Shown here piece by piece: positions 51,197-59,627 of a stretch of DNA of 64,000 bases. The translations under genes were made by a program, and so were the position numbers. The DNA comes from Streptomyces sp. CBMA152 (GTDB taxonomy: Bacteria > Actinomycetota > Actinomycetes > Streptomycetales > Streptomycetaceae). The notes beneath the pieces are model-generated. The model had not been told where the DNA came from. It made no database searches and saw nothing but the letters and a program-made list of their open reading frames with translations. Within the stretch, counting starts at the first letter, position 1. The number at the start of each line of letters is the position of its first letter. The stretch covers positions 372,001-436,000 of the forward strand of contig NZ_MECJ01000029.1 of NCBI RefSeq assembly GCF_014596475.1. The letters run 5' to 3'.

Positions 51197-51991
51197 TCAG
51201 GAGGCGATCGCCGCTGGCGCGGTCTCGCTCGGTTCGGCTGCTGCGGCTTCGTCGAGTTCGGCCTGGAGCGCGTCCTTGACGCGTTCCGCCTCGTCCTTGC
51301 CGATCGTGCGGCCGGTGCTGCGGACTGTGTCCTCGATATGGCGGCGGGAGGCTTTGCCTCCTCGCCCACGAGGCGCACTGCGGGCGAGGGCTAGCAGCTC
51401 GGGATCGATGGTGTCCGACTCCTCTTCGTCAGACGCAGGGGAAGCGGCGGAGGAATCCGCCACATTGGAAGCGTCTTCCGCCACGTCCGCCGGGGCGCCC
51501 GCCACCTTGGGGTGCGTGGGCAGCTCGACGTCCGAGGTGGCGCCGCTGACTACCGGGTCGGTGTCTTCCCGGTCGGCAGCCAGCGCGAGGTCACGCTGGA
51601 TGATCTGGTAGAAGTGCACCGCACCGGCCAGCGCGAGCGGCGGGAGCGCGGAGAGCACGGCCACGGTCCAGTCGCCGAGCCGCAGACCGCTGCTGTGGGC
51701 CTGCTGGTTGAGGCGTACGGCGTGGAGCGCGTTGGCCCAGATGCTGAGCGCGGTGGCCAGGATGACGAGGATCCACACGTACAGGCGGGCGGCCGTCGAC
51801 GCGGTGCGCACCAGGAGCAGGGTGGCGATGCCGATGGCGATGAACCCGTCGATGACGAGGGGGAAGCCGATGGTGAAGAGCGGGCGGATGTGGGCGGCGA
51901 CGGCCATCTGCCGCAGGGCGTCGTAGGACAGGACGAAGCCGATGGTGCCGAGCAGGGCGATGCCGAAACGGATGGCGCCGGTCTTGGGCAC
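51197..51991 (-). CDS. DUF2637 membrane protein
   Basis: 264 residues. Four membrane helices in the first ~135 residues (IRFGIALLGTIGFVLSYDAL, FTIGFPLVIDGFIAIGIATLL, LYVWILVILATALSIWANAL, VAVLSALPPLALAGAVHFY) and a soluble acidic/Ala C-terminus with a possible helix-turn-helix (SRRHIEDTVRSTGRTIGKDE). DUF2637 proteins mark Streptomyces plasmids and integrative elements, possibly related to spread proteins. Confidence 0.85.
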   Translation of the reverse strand: MPKTGAIRFGIALLGTIGFVLSYDALRQMAVAAHIRPLFTIGFPLVIDGFIAIGIATLLLVRTASTAARLYVWILVILATALSIWANALHAVRLNQQAHSSGLRLGDWTVAVLSALPPLALAGAVHFYQIIQRDLALAADREDTDPVVSGATSDVELPTHPKVAGAPADVAEDASNVADSSAASPASDEEESDTIDPELLALARSAPRGRGGKASRRHIEDTVRSTGRTIGKDEAERVKDALQAELDEAAAAEPSETAPAAIAS

Positions 51992-52184
51992 GGCGGATTC
52001 GGGTGTGGTGGGTTCGTGCGGGGGCAGGGGAGACCTCCGGTGGGTGGGGGCACCTGCGAGCAGGCCGGCAGCGGGGCAGGGCGCTGTGGCTGCGAGGTGC
52101 TGGGACTCGTACCACTCGTCGCGTGCCTGGTCAGCACAGGTACGAGTGGCGTGGTGATGTCGAGACGACTCGTTGCAGGCTGTT

Positions 52185-52220
52185 CACTCGTCCCCGCGCT
52201 GACCTGCGCGGGGACGAGTG
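52185..52220. repeat. stem-loop repeat upstream of the DUF2637 gene, copy 2
   Basis: 15-bp perfect stem (52185-52199 with 52206-52220) around a 6-base loop, nearly identical to the loop at 51133-51164 and flanked by the same sequences. It lies between the DUF3631 stop and the DUF2637 start. Confidence 0.65.
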
Positions 52221-52237
52221 ATGCGAGTGGAGTCGAG

Positions 52238-53503
52238 TCAGGCTGCGGGGCCGGGCTGCGGCTTGTCTGCCGCCTTCGGCTCGGGGCAGTAGCGGGCCCA
52301 GGTGTCGAGGAATTGGTTGCGCGCGAAGCCCTTGGCTTGTGTGCCGTCGGGGAAGCGGCGGTTGGCCGAGCCGATGCCGTAGGGCTTCAGGAGCAGCTGC
52401 AGTCCGCGCGGGGTCAGCCCGGTGGCGCCGTATTCCGCCCACGGTGCTTCCCTGTCCGCGTTCAGGGACTCCAGCAAGTGCTTCGTGCTGAGCACGGCCG
52501 GGTCGCCCACAGCGGCGAAGGCGCGGCGGATGCCGACGAGGAGGCGGGTGCGCAGGCCGCCCTCCTCGTCCTGGCCGGCCTCGTAGTCGGTCATGGTGCG
52601 GCAGGCGGTGCGGGCGAGCGCGGGCCAGTCGCCTCCGGCGAGGTCGGCGATGATGGCGAGTGGTTCCCAGGTGTCGGCCGCGCGGTCCTCGACCGGCATG
52701 GGTGGCTCCATTTCCATGGCCAGCTTGTAGAGCGGCTGGAGCCAGGCGTGGAGGCGGTCGCGGATCGCGTTCAGGGCGGGGGTGTCCCGGCCGGTGCGGA
52801 AGGATGCCACCTTTTCGCCTGCCGCGCGGCGGCGCATGCGGATGACCACCGCCCGGTCCTGGATCGTGTCGGGGAGGTCGCCGATCCCGGCGAGCGCGGC
52901 CATGGCGAAGGTGGGGAACTCCTGCACCTGGTGCTCGGGCCCGGAGACCCGCAGCGTCGGCCGACCGCGCTGGTGCCCGGCGTTGATCAGCCCGCGCACT
53001 TCCTCGTTCTTCTCCGCGGCCCTGGGGCTGCTGAAGAGTGTGTCGGCCTCGTCGACCAGGAGGGTGGGCGGGTCGTCCCCGTCGATCGACCGGAAGATCG
53101 CCGCCGCGCTGGCGTTGACCGTGATCAGACGGTTGTGCACCGTCTCGGTCACCACATCCAGCAGCCTCGATTTACCGCACCGCTTCTCCGGCGCGACGAT
53201 CGCCAGGCGAGGTGCGTGCTGCCACGCGCGCTGCAGATGCGTCGCCGCGATCCACAAGGCCACCGCCGTGACGGCCTCCTCGCTCGGCATCGCCACGTAC
53301 CGCTTGATCTGCGCCCGCAGGTCGTCCAGGATCTGCGCCCCCTCGGGCAGCTGGGTTGACGAGGCGTCGTCGTCGCGGCCCTCTTCTGCCGAAGGCGCAG
53401 CGGCATCGGACAGCTGGCCGGGGACAGCGACGGGGGGCCACGACGTGCCGGAGCCGCCGGGAAGGGATGGCGTATTCGGCTGGGCATCGGTCATACTGGG
53501 CAT
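52238..53503 (-). CDS. DUF3631 ATPase-like replication/mobilisation protein
   Basis: 421 residues from ATG 53503, which has GGAG 5 bp upstream. P-loop-like APEKRCGKSRLLDVV, Walker B-like PTLLVDEADTLFSS, sensor region IGDLPDTIQDRAVVIRMRRR, as in DUF3631/primase-helicase relatives of actinomycete elements. The N-terminal ~50 residues are disordered. Probably part of the element's replication initiation; no separate Rep or primase gene is present. Confidence 0.83.
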   Translation of the reverse strand: MPSMTDAQPNTPSLPGGSGTSWPPVAVPGQLSDAAAPSAEEGRDDDASSTQLPEGAQILDDLRAQIKRYVAMPSEEAVTAVALWIAATHLQRAWQHAPRLAIVAPEKRCGKSRLLDVVTETVHNRLITVNASAAAIFRSIDGDDPPTLLVDEADTLFSSPRAAEKNEEVRGLINAGHQRGRPTLRVSGPEHQVQEFPTFAMAALAGIGDLPDTIQDRAVVIRMRRRAAGEKVASFRTGRDTPALNAIRDRLHAWLQPLYKLAMEMEPPMPVEDRAADTWEPLAIIADLAGGDWPALARTACRTMTDYEAGQDEEGGLRTRLLVGIRRAFAAVGDPAVLSTKHLLESLNADREAPWAEYGATGLTPRGLQLLLKPYGIGSANRRFPDGTQAKGFARNQFLDTWARYCPEPKAADKPQPGPAA

Positions 53504-53789
53504 CAGCTCCTCTGCTTGCGGGCCATATGGGACGGCAATCCCGGTCTCCGCAGGTTGATCGCTAGGGATGGCGGTTGAGAGGTTTGCGCTTGAGCCCCCG
53601 GCATTGCCGGGGGCTTCTTTCATGTGACGTGTGGGCGTGCGGACTCCTGAGGTAAGTGGGGTGGGGGTGCCACCACTATGCCACATGAATTGCATATCGC
53701 AGAAGTGTTTTGCATCTCGCAGTGGCGATGCTACTGTTTAGGCTGCGCTGCAAACCGCAGTGCATCGCTACGAACGGAAGGAGGTGTCG
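53504..53789. promoter_or_regulatory. divergent control region with three TGCAWMYCGCAG repeats
   Basis: TGCATATCGCAG (53691-53702), TGCATCTCGCAG (53711-53722) and TGCAAACCGCAG (53749-53760) stand in direct orientation between the DUF3631 and XRE genes. They are probable binding sites of the XRE regulator, controlling both the mobilisation side and the excisionase/integrase side. Otherwise the stretch has no gene. Confidence 0.6.
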
Positions 53790-54302
53790 GTGGCGGAGGA
53801 AGAACCGTCCGAGGGCGTCCTGCTCAGCGGTGAGGCGAACGTCGCGACCCGCATCAGGGTGGAGCGTGAGGCGCGCGGCTGGAGCACCAACGCCCTGTCC
53901 GACCGGCTCAACGAGGCCGGCTTCGAGATGAACCCGTCTGCGGTCTGGCGGATCGAAAACGGGAAGCGCCGCATCAACCTCGACGACGCCATCGGCTTCG
54001 CCGAGGTCTTCGGCATTGACCTGCGCAACCTCGTCGGGCCACCCCAGCTGGCGGCCAAGGCCCGTGCGATGGAGCTCATCGACGAGGTTGTGGACGCGTT
54101 CCGTGCGACCCAGAGAGCCAACATGGCCTTCACGGAGGCGCGCGATGCGCTCGACGCCTACCTCGCCGAGCACCCCGATATCCGCGAGGAAGCCGACCTC
54201 ATGGTCCAGAGCGCCATCGCGGAGGAGGCCAGCAAGACCATGCTGAAGATGCATGGCCCTCCGTCCGGTGACCGCGACGGCCACCGCACCGACGAGGCAT
54301 AG
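53790..54302 (+). CDS. XRE-family regulator of the element
   Basis: 170 residues from GTG 53790 with AAGGAGG 6 bp upstream. Helix-turn-helix: NVATRIRVEREARGWSTNAL, MNPSAVWRIENGKRRINLDD. The C-terminal half is a long helix (AMELIDEVVDAFRATQ ... ALDAYLAEHPDIREEAD) suited to dimerisation. Likely the element's master repressor, acting on the repeats just upstream. Confidence 0.88.
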   Translation: MAEEEPSEGVLLSGEANVATRIRVEREARGWSTNALSDRLNEAGFEMNPSAVWRIENGKRRINLDDAIGFAEVFGIDLRNLVGPPQLAAKARAMELIDEVVDAFRATQRANMAFTEARDALDAYLAEHPDIREEADLMVQSAIAEEASKTMLKMHGPPSGDRDGHRTDEA

Positions 54303-54428
54303 CTTCCGGTACCCCATCCCGACCTGGACCCGCAAACCCCCAGGCCGGGCATCTCACCCACATCCCTAGCGATCGACCGGCGGGTCGGCGTTGCCGCGCC
54401 CTATACCCGCCAGAAGAGGACCTACCCC

Positions 54429-54806
54429 TTGCGCCAACCCGCGATAACCCCTGCCTTCGCACCGACTCCGCACGCCGAGTCCGCTCTGCCCCGTCTGTAC
54501 GTCCCCGAGGAAGTCGCCGCCGTCCTCGGCTGCTCCGCCTGGTGGGTCAAGGACCGCGCCCGCCGGCGGCTCATCCCCTTCACCCGCGTCGGCCGCGCCT
54601 ACCGCTTCTCGGACGTGCACCTTGCTGAGATCATCCGCATGCACGAAGAGCGCCCAGCCGTGAATGCGCAGCGCACCGGCGGCGCTCCTGCGCCGACGCG
54701 TAGGGCTCCCGCTCGGCACCGGCCCGATGTGGCTGTACCCACCGTCCGGCTTCAAGCCCGGCCACCGCACCGGATGGCCAAGTCCCAGTACGGAGCCGCT
54801 GCTTAA
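54429..54806 (+). CDS. excisionase-type MerR-like DNA-binding protein
   Basis: 125 residues, TTG start. Winged-helix of the excisionase/helix_turn_helix type: LYVPEEVAAVLGCSAWWVKD, RLIPFTRVGRAYRFSDVHLA. The C-terminal ~50 residues are Arg/Pro-rich and disordered. 32 bp before the integrase, the usual xis-int order. Confidence 0.85.
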   Translation: MRQPAITPAFAPTPHAESALPRLYVPEEVAAVLGCSAWWVKDRARRRLIPFTRVGRAYRFSDVHLAEIIRMHEERPAVNAQRTGGAPAPTRRAPARHRPDVAVPTVRLQARPPHRMAKSQYGAAA

Positions 54807-54838
54807 CGCACCCCACACGACAGAAGGGAGGGAAATCT

Positions 54839-56356
54839 GTGGGGTACGCAGAAAAGCGCAGCGGCTACTGGCGTGGTCGTTACAAGATCGAGGACGGCAA
54901 GTACGGCACCGTCTCCGGCTCCACGGGCGTCGTGGTCAAGTTCGCCACCAAGCGTGAGGCCAAGCAGGCCGCAGACGCCGAAGAGGTCACCGTTCGCCGT
55001 GGCCAGTGGCGCGATCCGGGCCTCGGCCAGGAAACCTTCGGCGAGTACGCGAGCCGCTGGTACGCCTCCCAGGACCTGGCCGCCTCGACCATGCAGAACT
55101 ACAAGCGCCACATCGAGGAGCACCTGCTCCCCGACTTCGAGGACAAGGCGCTCGCCGGCATCCTGCGCACGGACGTCGAGCTGTGGGAGAAGAAGGAGCG
55201 CGCGGCCTACGCGGCCTCCAGCGTCAAGACCTGGCGCTCCACACTCCACCTGATCTTCGAGGACGCGATCGACGAGGGCCTGCTCACGTCCAACCCGGCA
55301 GCCCGCCGTCGCGGACGCGGCAAGCGCGCCGGCCGCTCGCGCGACCGAGGCCCGGAGAAGGTCGTCACCGATGCTCTCGGCATCCTGCTCACCGCCGAGC
55401 GGGCGGCCCTGCTCTCTGGCCGGGACGACGAGTTCGTCGCCACGGTCCTCAAGGGCTACACCGGCAAGCGCTGGGGCGAAATCGTCGGCTTGGAAACGGA
55501 GTTCGTCCGACGCGACTCCTTCCGCGTCGAGTGGCAGCTGTACGAACTCGACACTGGCGAACTGGTCCGCTGCCCGCCCAAGGACGACAGCTACCGTGAC
55601 ATCGACTCGACGGAGTGGCTGTCGGCCCTGGTCTTCAACCACATCGCCCGTACGAAGCCGACGCCCTGCCCCTGCCACGGCAGGACGTACGTCTTCCGAG
55701 GTCAAGGCGCGGCCCGCACAGGAGGCCACCAGGGCGCGAAGCTCGTCGACGTCGCCCGCCGTGCTGAAGTCTCCACGGGCACGGTCTCGAACGTCCTCAA
55801 TCACCCCGACCGCGTACGCGAAGACACGCGCGTACGCGTCGAACTCGCCATCGCAGAGCTCGGGTTCGTACGCGGCGGAACCGCGTCAGAGCACGCGGCC
55901 CACTGGCGCCGAAACGGCTTCGCCACCTGGCTGTTCACCCCGGCGGTCTCCGGCTGGTACCCGAAGAAGGCACCCCAGGAGGCCCGCCCGGTCCCGATCC
56001 TCGGCGAGCCCTGGCCCGGCATCCCGGCACGAGGCCGAGGGGCAGCCGCTCGGGCTGACGCCTGCTGGCTCCCGATCGCCAAGGGCCTCACACCCCACGG
56101 GCTCCGGCACACCCACCGCACGATGATGGAGGACCTCGGCACCGAGAAGGTCCTCATGGACGAACGCATGGGCCACATCGACGGCTCGGTCTCCGCGCGC
56201 TACGCCCACGTCACGCCCGGCATGCGCCGGCGCCTCATGCTCGGCTTGACCGAGCAGTGGGAGGCGGCACTCGGCGCCCGCCTGGCCATGAGTCGCCGGT
56301 CCCCGGTCGCTGTGCTCGATGCGTTGTTGCAGCAGAGGCTAATGGCGGCGGTCTAG
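54839..56356 (+). CDS. tyrosine integrase with an inserted LacI-type helix-turn-helix
   Basis: 505 residues, GTG start after GGGAGG. N-terminal arm-binding and SAM-like domains, catalytic Arg ~211 (GKRWGEIVGLE), HGLRHTHR box ~420, late H/G box (ERMGHIDGSVSARY) and nucleophile Tyr ~455 (YAHV). Between the first Arg and the HxxR box, residues ~300-355 read KLVDVARRAEVSTGTVSNVL and REDTRVRVELAIAELGFVRG, a LacI-family DNA-binding motif. It catalyses integration at tRNA-Pro. It is 4.8 kb from the right attachment site, with cargo between. Confidence 0.92.
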   Translation: MGYAEKRSGYWRGRYKIEDGKYGTVSGSTGVVVKFATKREAKQAADAEEVTVRRGQWRDPGLGQETFGEYASRWYASQDLAASTMQNYKRHIEEHLLPDFEDKALAGILRTDVELWEKKERAAYAASSVKTWRSTLHLIFEDAIDEGLLTSNPAARRRGRGKRAGRSRDRGPEKVVTDALGILLTAERAALLSGRDDEFVATVLKGYTGKRWGEIVGLETEFVRRDSFRVEWQLYELDTGELVRCPPKDDSYRDIDSTEWLSALVFNHIARTKPTPCPCHGRTYVFRGQGAARTGGHQGAKLVDVARRAEVSTGTVSNVLNHPDRVREDTRVRVELAIAELGFVRGGTASEHAAHWRRNGFATWLFTPAVSGWYPKKAPQEARPVPILGEPWPGIPARGRGAAARADACWLPIAKGLTPHGLRHTHRTMMEDLGTEKVLMDERMGHIDGSVSARYAHVTPGMRRRLMLGLTEQWEAALGARLAMSRRSPVAVLDALLQQRLMAAV

Positions 56357-56469
56357 CAAACCCGCAGGGCTGCCCGGCGGATTATCCAGGTCGGGCAGCC
56401 CCTGGCGCAGCTCTGGGAGCTCCCGGAAGCTGCCATGACGATGTCAGGAGGTGCCCGTATCGTCATGAC

Positions 56470-57438
56470 ATGAGTGAGTCTTCCGGGAAGTCGAAGTTGA
56501 AGCGCCGACACCACACTGTGCCGCGCTTGCTTCTGCGGCGATTCGCTGACGGTCAGCGAATCATGCGCGTCCCCCTCGAGGGAGGCGAGCGCCGCCTGGT
56601 TGGGATCGCCGACGTCACCGTCCACCGAGACTTCTACTCGATGCTGGATGAGAACGGGCAGCTCGACGACACCGTGGAGGACCTGCTCGCCGAACTGGAG
56701 GGGAAGGCAGCCAAGGTCATACGCGAGGTCATCGATGGGTCGTGGCCACTGCCAATCGGAGAGCGCGCGGTGCTCGCCGAGTGGATGGCGGCGCAGAACG
56801 CGAGGATCCCCGCCGCTCGTAAGGCGCACAACGAGATGGCCGACCACCTCGGCAAGGTTGTGATTGCCATGGGTGGCAAGCCTGAGATCCGCAGGCGTCT
56901 CGAAGAGACCTCCACGGAGCCTGTCTCGGACGAGCAGGTCGATGCGCTGTGGGACGAGCTGACGGACTTCGACTCCTACTACGCCGAGATGTCGGTCAAC
57001 GACCACATGGCGTCGATGGGCCAGTCCATGGTGACGGCGTACGAGGTGTTCATGGCACGCTCATGGGGCCTGATCAGGTTCGAGCGTCGCACGCTACTCA
57101 TCCCAGATCACCCGGTGACGCTGGTGCGTGCGGACGACATGCCGAGCTTTCTCGGCGTCGGCATCGGCAATGCAGCCGCTATTCTCATGCCGATCGATCG
57201 GCGGGCAGCCATCATCATGGCATCGCCGGGACATGATGACTTCTTCGTGCGAACCCACACCAAGCTGGCCAAGGAGCTGAACCAGCGCCTCGCGGATAAT
57301 GCGCGCAGGGAACTGTTCCACCACCCTGATGACAACCCTCTGGACGGAGTTGACCTACCTCCGATGAGGGACCGCGAGATGATGATCAGCCAGTCGCCAG
57401 AGGGCTTCCTAATGCCTCATGACGGTGGCGTCACCTGA
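56470..57438 (+). CDS. DUF4238 protein
   Basis: 322 residues from ATG 56470. The start KLKRRHHTVPRLLLRRFAD is the DUF4238 signature (H-H-VP-FLL--F). Later segments: AEWMAAQNARIP, WGLIRFERRTLLIPDHPVTL. Function of the family is not established. It often sits on mobile elements and is carried here as cargo between integrase and attachment site. Confidence 0.82.
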   Translation: MSESSGKSKLKRRHHTVPRLLLRRFADGQRIMRVPLEGGERRLVGIADVTVHRDFYSMLDENGQLDDTVEDLLAELEGKAAKVIREVIDGSWPLPIGERAVLAEWMAAQNARIPAARKAHNEMADHLGKVVIAMGGKPEIRRRLEETSTEPVSDEQVDALWDELTDFDSYYAEMSVNDHMASMGQSMVTAYEVFMARSWGLIRFERRTLLIPDHPVTLVRADDMPSFLGVGIGNAAAILMPIDRRAAIIMASPGHDDFFVRTHTKLAKELNQRLADNARRELFHHPDDNPLDGVDLPPMRDREMMISQSPEGFLMPHDGGVT

Positions 57439-57670
57439 ACTGTCAGACCTCGGGAGACGGCCGGATTGGTGGGTTGGGTTGAGATGGGCTCGCGGGGTTC
57501 GGGGAGCGGGATGACTCCCGAGGGGCTGGGCCAGACAGGCGCCAGGTTGTTGCGTGCACGGACAACCTGCTGGGTGACTCATTCGCGGCCGGGGACGGCC
57601 GGGGACTTGCTTGTTCGCGCGCACGGCAACGGCCTGTGGTCGGAAGGTTGACCAGCCTTGTTTCTTGATT
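57439..57670. other. gene-free stretch after DUF4238
   Basis: Short frames only; none has a ribosome site or a recognisable product. Probably the DUF4238 terminator and the promoter of the next operon. Confidence 0.5.
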
Positions 57671-57692
57671 TCCTCCCTCATATGAGGGAGGA
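57671..57692. promoter_or_regulatory. perfect 22-bp palindrome upstream of the XRE-ImmA operon
   Basis: Two 11-bp halves (TCCTCCCTCAT / ATGAGGGAGGA) without spacer, 38 bp before the start of the 217-residue protein. A probable operator of the XRE-ImmA/IrrE protein encoded two genes downstream. Confidence 0.65.
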
Positions 57693-57729
57693 TTTCCGGA
57701 AGTCGGGCTGGTGAGTCGAGAGGCTGGGC

Positions 57730-58383
57730 ATGTCTGTCGTGCACGTGGAAAACCCTCGGGTTCGTGATCGGCTCGCTGAGCTGGGGCTGTCCGCCGAGGA
57801 GATCGAGAACGCTCTGCGCCGAGCTGAAGCGGAGCGCAGCTTCTGCACACCACTGGACCCGGTCTCGCTGCCCGGCAACATCTTCTGGGGCCGCACGGTC
57901 CGCTTCCTGCGGGAGACCTACGTCCCGAAGGGATGGGCCAGCGCGAGCCCTAGCAATGTTCCGCTCCTCGTTGCGCCGTCCGGTGACTTCGCGATCACAG
58001 CCTCCAGCGGCAGCGCGGAGACCGGGTACGCAGCTCTGACGCCCTCCACGCGTTACGCAAAGGGAAACGCGGTGATGAAGAGGGTGGAGACCAACCGGCA
58101 ACTGCTGCTCTTCGGCGAGCGCGATCCGGAGGCCGAGCGACAGGACGTCGGTGACGGGATCCCCACCTGGTTCTTGCTCTATCACCACGTAAGGACCGAC
58201 CAGGGGACGCGGCTTCACGCCGAGCTCTCGTTTCCGAACGAGCCGGGCAGTCGTGGCAAGATCAGCAGCTGGTACGAGCGGATCATCCTTCCCTGGATCG
58301 ACTTCGAAGGCTTCACTCCGTTCGTCGACGATGTCGACGACGGCCAGGGTGGTATCGACATCCCGATCGAACGCCTGTCCTGA
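57730..58383 (+). CDS. unknown protein paired with XRE-ImmA/IrrE
   Basis: 217 residues, no signal peptide or membrane helix. Begins with a helical part (VRDRLAELGLSAEEIENALR), then alternating strands: VPLLVAPSGDFAITASSGS, IPTWFLLYHHVRTDQGT, WYERIILPWIDF. No family recognised. 34 bp before the metallopeptidase-regulator gene, so co-transcribed; it could be the protein that the partner controls or cleaves. Confidence 0.72.
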   Translation: MSVVHVENPRVRDRLAELGLSAEEIENALRRAEAERSFCTPLDPVSLPGNIFWGRTVRFLRETYVPKGWASASPSNVPLLVAPSGDFAITASSGSAETGYAALTPSTRYAKGNAVMKRVETNRQLLLFGERDPEAERQDVGDGIPTWFLLYHHVRTDQGTRLHAELSFPNEPGSRGKISSWYERIILPWIDFEGFTPFVDDVDDGQGGIDIPIERLS

Positions 58384-58417
58384 CCATCCAGCACGACCAC
58401 AAAACTTGGTTTCTCCC

Positions 58418-59572
58418 ATGACCACCGCATCTCGGTTGATCCTGGCGCGCAAGCGTCGGGGGCTGACCGTTACCCGCCTTGCCCAAATGGCCGGTCTGAC
58501 CCCACGCAGGCTGTCCGATTTCGAGAACGGACGGGCAACCCCCAGTCCGCAGTCCTTGGCATCCATCGCAGCGTCCTTGGAGTTCCCGCACTCCTTCTTC
58601 AGCGCCGAGGAGGTCGCCGAGCTGACGGTGGACTCGGTGAGCTTCCGCGCCTTGAGCAAGATGACTGCCTCTCAGCGGGACATCGCCCTCAGTTCGGGGC
58701 GGCTGGCGCGGGTGCTGCAAGACTGGATCGGTGGACACTTTCGTCTGCCCGCCGCCGATATCCCCTCGCTCACGTCCTTCAGCCGCCTCGGACCCGGCGA
58801 GGAGCAGATTCCTCATCCAGGCGAAGCGGCGGGCGCAAACGTTGCTGCAGAGGAAGCCGCCATGCTGGTGCGGGCCCGCTGGGGCCTCGGTAACGCGCCG
58901 ATCCTCAACTCCGTGCACCTCCTGGAGGCGCACGGAGTGCGCGTCTTCTCGCTTTCCCGCGACTGTCCCGAGGTTGATGCATTCTCCTTCTGGGACCGTG
59001 GGATTCCGTTCGTGCTGCTAAGCACTGAGAAGACCGCCGAACGGGGGCGTTTCGACGCGGCCCACGAATTGGGGCACCTCGTCCTCCACGGCGAAGAGCA
59101 AATGCCACACGGTCCGCAGGCTGAGGCCGAGGCTCACCGGTTCGCAGCCGCGCTTCTCATGCCGCGAGCAGATGTGCTCGCGCATGCCCCGCACGGTGCG
59201 AGCACCACCTGGATCCTCCAGGCCAAGCACCGCTGGAAGGTCGCCGCCATGGCCCTCGCCCACCGGCTGCACGAACTGGGTCTGACCACTGAGTGGCAGT
59301 ACCGAACTCACTGCGTGGAACTCAGCCGCCTCGGCTATCGCAAGTCAGAGCCCCGCAGCGGCGTAGTCCGTGAAACATCGCAGGTCTTGGGCAAGGTGTT
59401 CACGGCCCTGCGGAGCGAAGGAACGCGACTTACGGATATTGCCCGTGAGCTGCACCTCCAGCCTGCCGACCTTAATGACCTCGTTTTCGGGCTGGTTGTC
59501 ACTTCGCAGGAGGGCGAGGGCCGAGGTCACGCTGGCAAGGCCAACCGATCGCATCTGTCCGTCGTGCGATGA
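58418..59572 (+). CDS. XRE regulator fused to ImmA/IrrE metallopeptidase
   Basis: 384 residues. Helix-turn-helix at the N-terminus (RLILARKRRGLTVTRLAQMA, RRLSDFENGRATPSPQSL). Zinc peptidase motif HELGH at ~216-220 (RFDAAHELGHLVLHGE) with a downstream Glu (EAEAHRFAAALLMP). ImmA/IrrE proteins cleave repressors or act as antitoxins. The fused form is common on mobile elements. With the preceding unknown gene and its palindromic operator it forms a two-gene switch. Confidence 0.88.
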   Translation: MTTASRLILARKRRGLTVTRLAQMAGLTPRRLSDFENGRATPSPQSLASIAASLEFPHSFFSAEEVAELTVDSVSFRALSKMTASQRDIALSSGRLARVLQDWIGGHFRLPAADIPSLTSFSRLGPGEEQIPHPGEAAGANVAAEEAAMLVRARWGLGNAPILNSVHLLEAHGVRVFSLSRDCPEVDAFSFWDRGIPFVLLSTEKTAERGRFDAAHELGHLVLHGEEQMPHGPQAEAEAHRFAAALLMPRADVLAHAPHGASTTWILQAKHRWKVAAMALAHRLHELGLTTEWQYRTHCVELSRLGYRKSEPRSGVVRETSQVLGKVFTALRSEGTRLTDIARELHLQPADLNDLVFGLVVTSQEGEGRGHAGKANRSHLSVVR

Positions 59573-59627
59573 ACTGCTGAGGGCGGGACGCAGTGCGGCG
59601 ACAGCGCCACGCCGAGCGAAGCCCCCA

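Noticed and set aside
51133..52220. Possible CRISPR repeats (CCCCGCGC hairpins)
   Set aside because: Only two copies 1 kb apart with genes between, no regular spacers and no cas genes. The hairpins merely share GC-rich arms with type I-E repeats.
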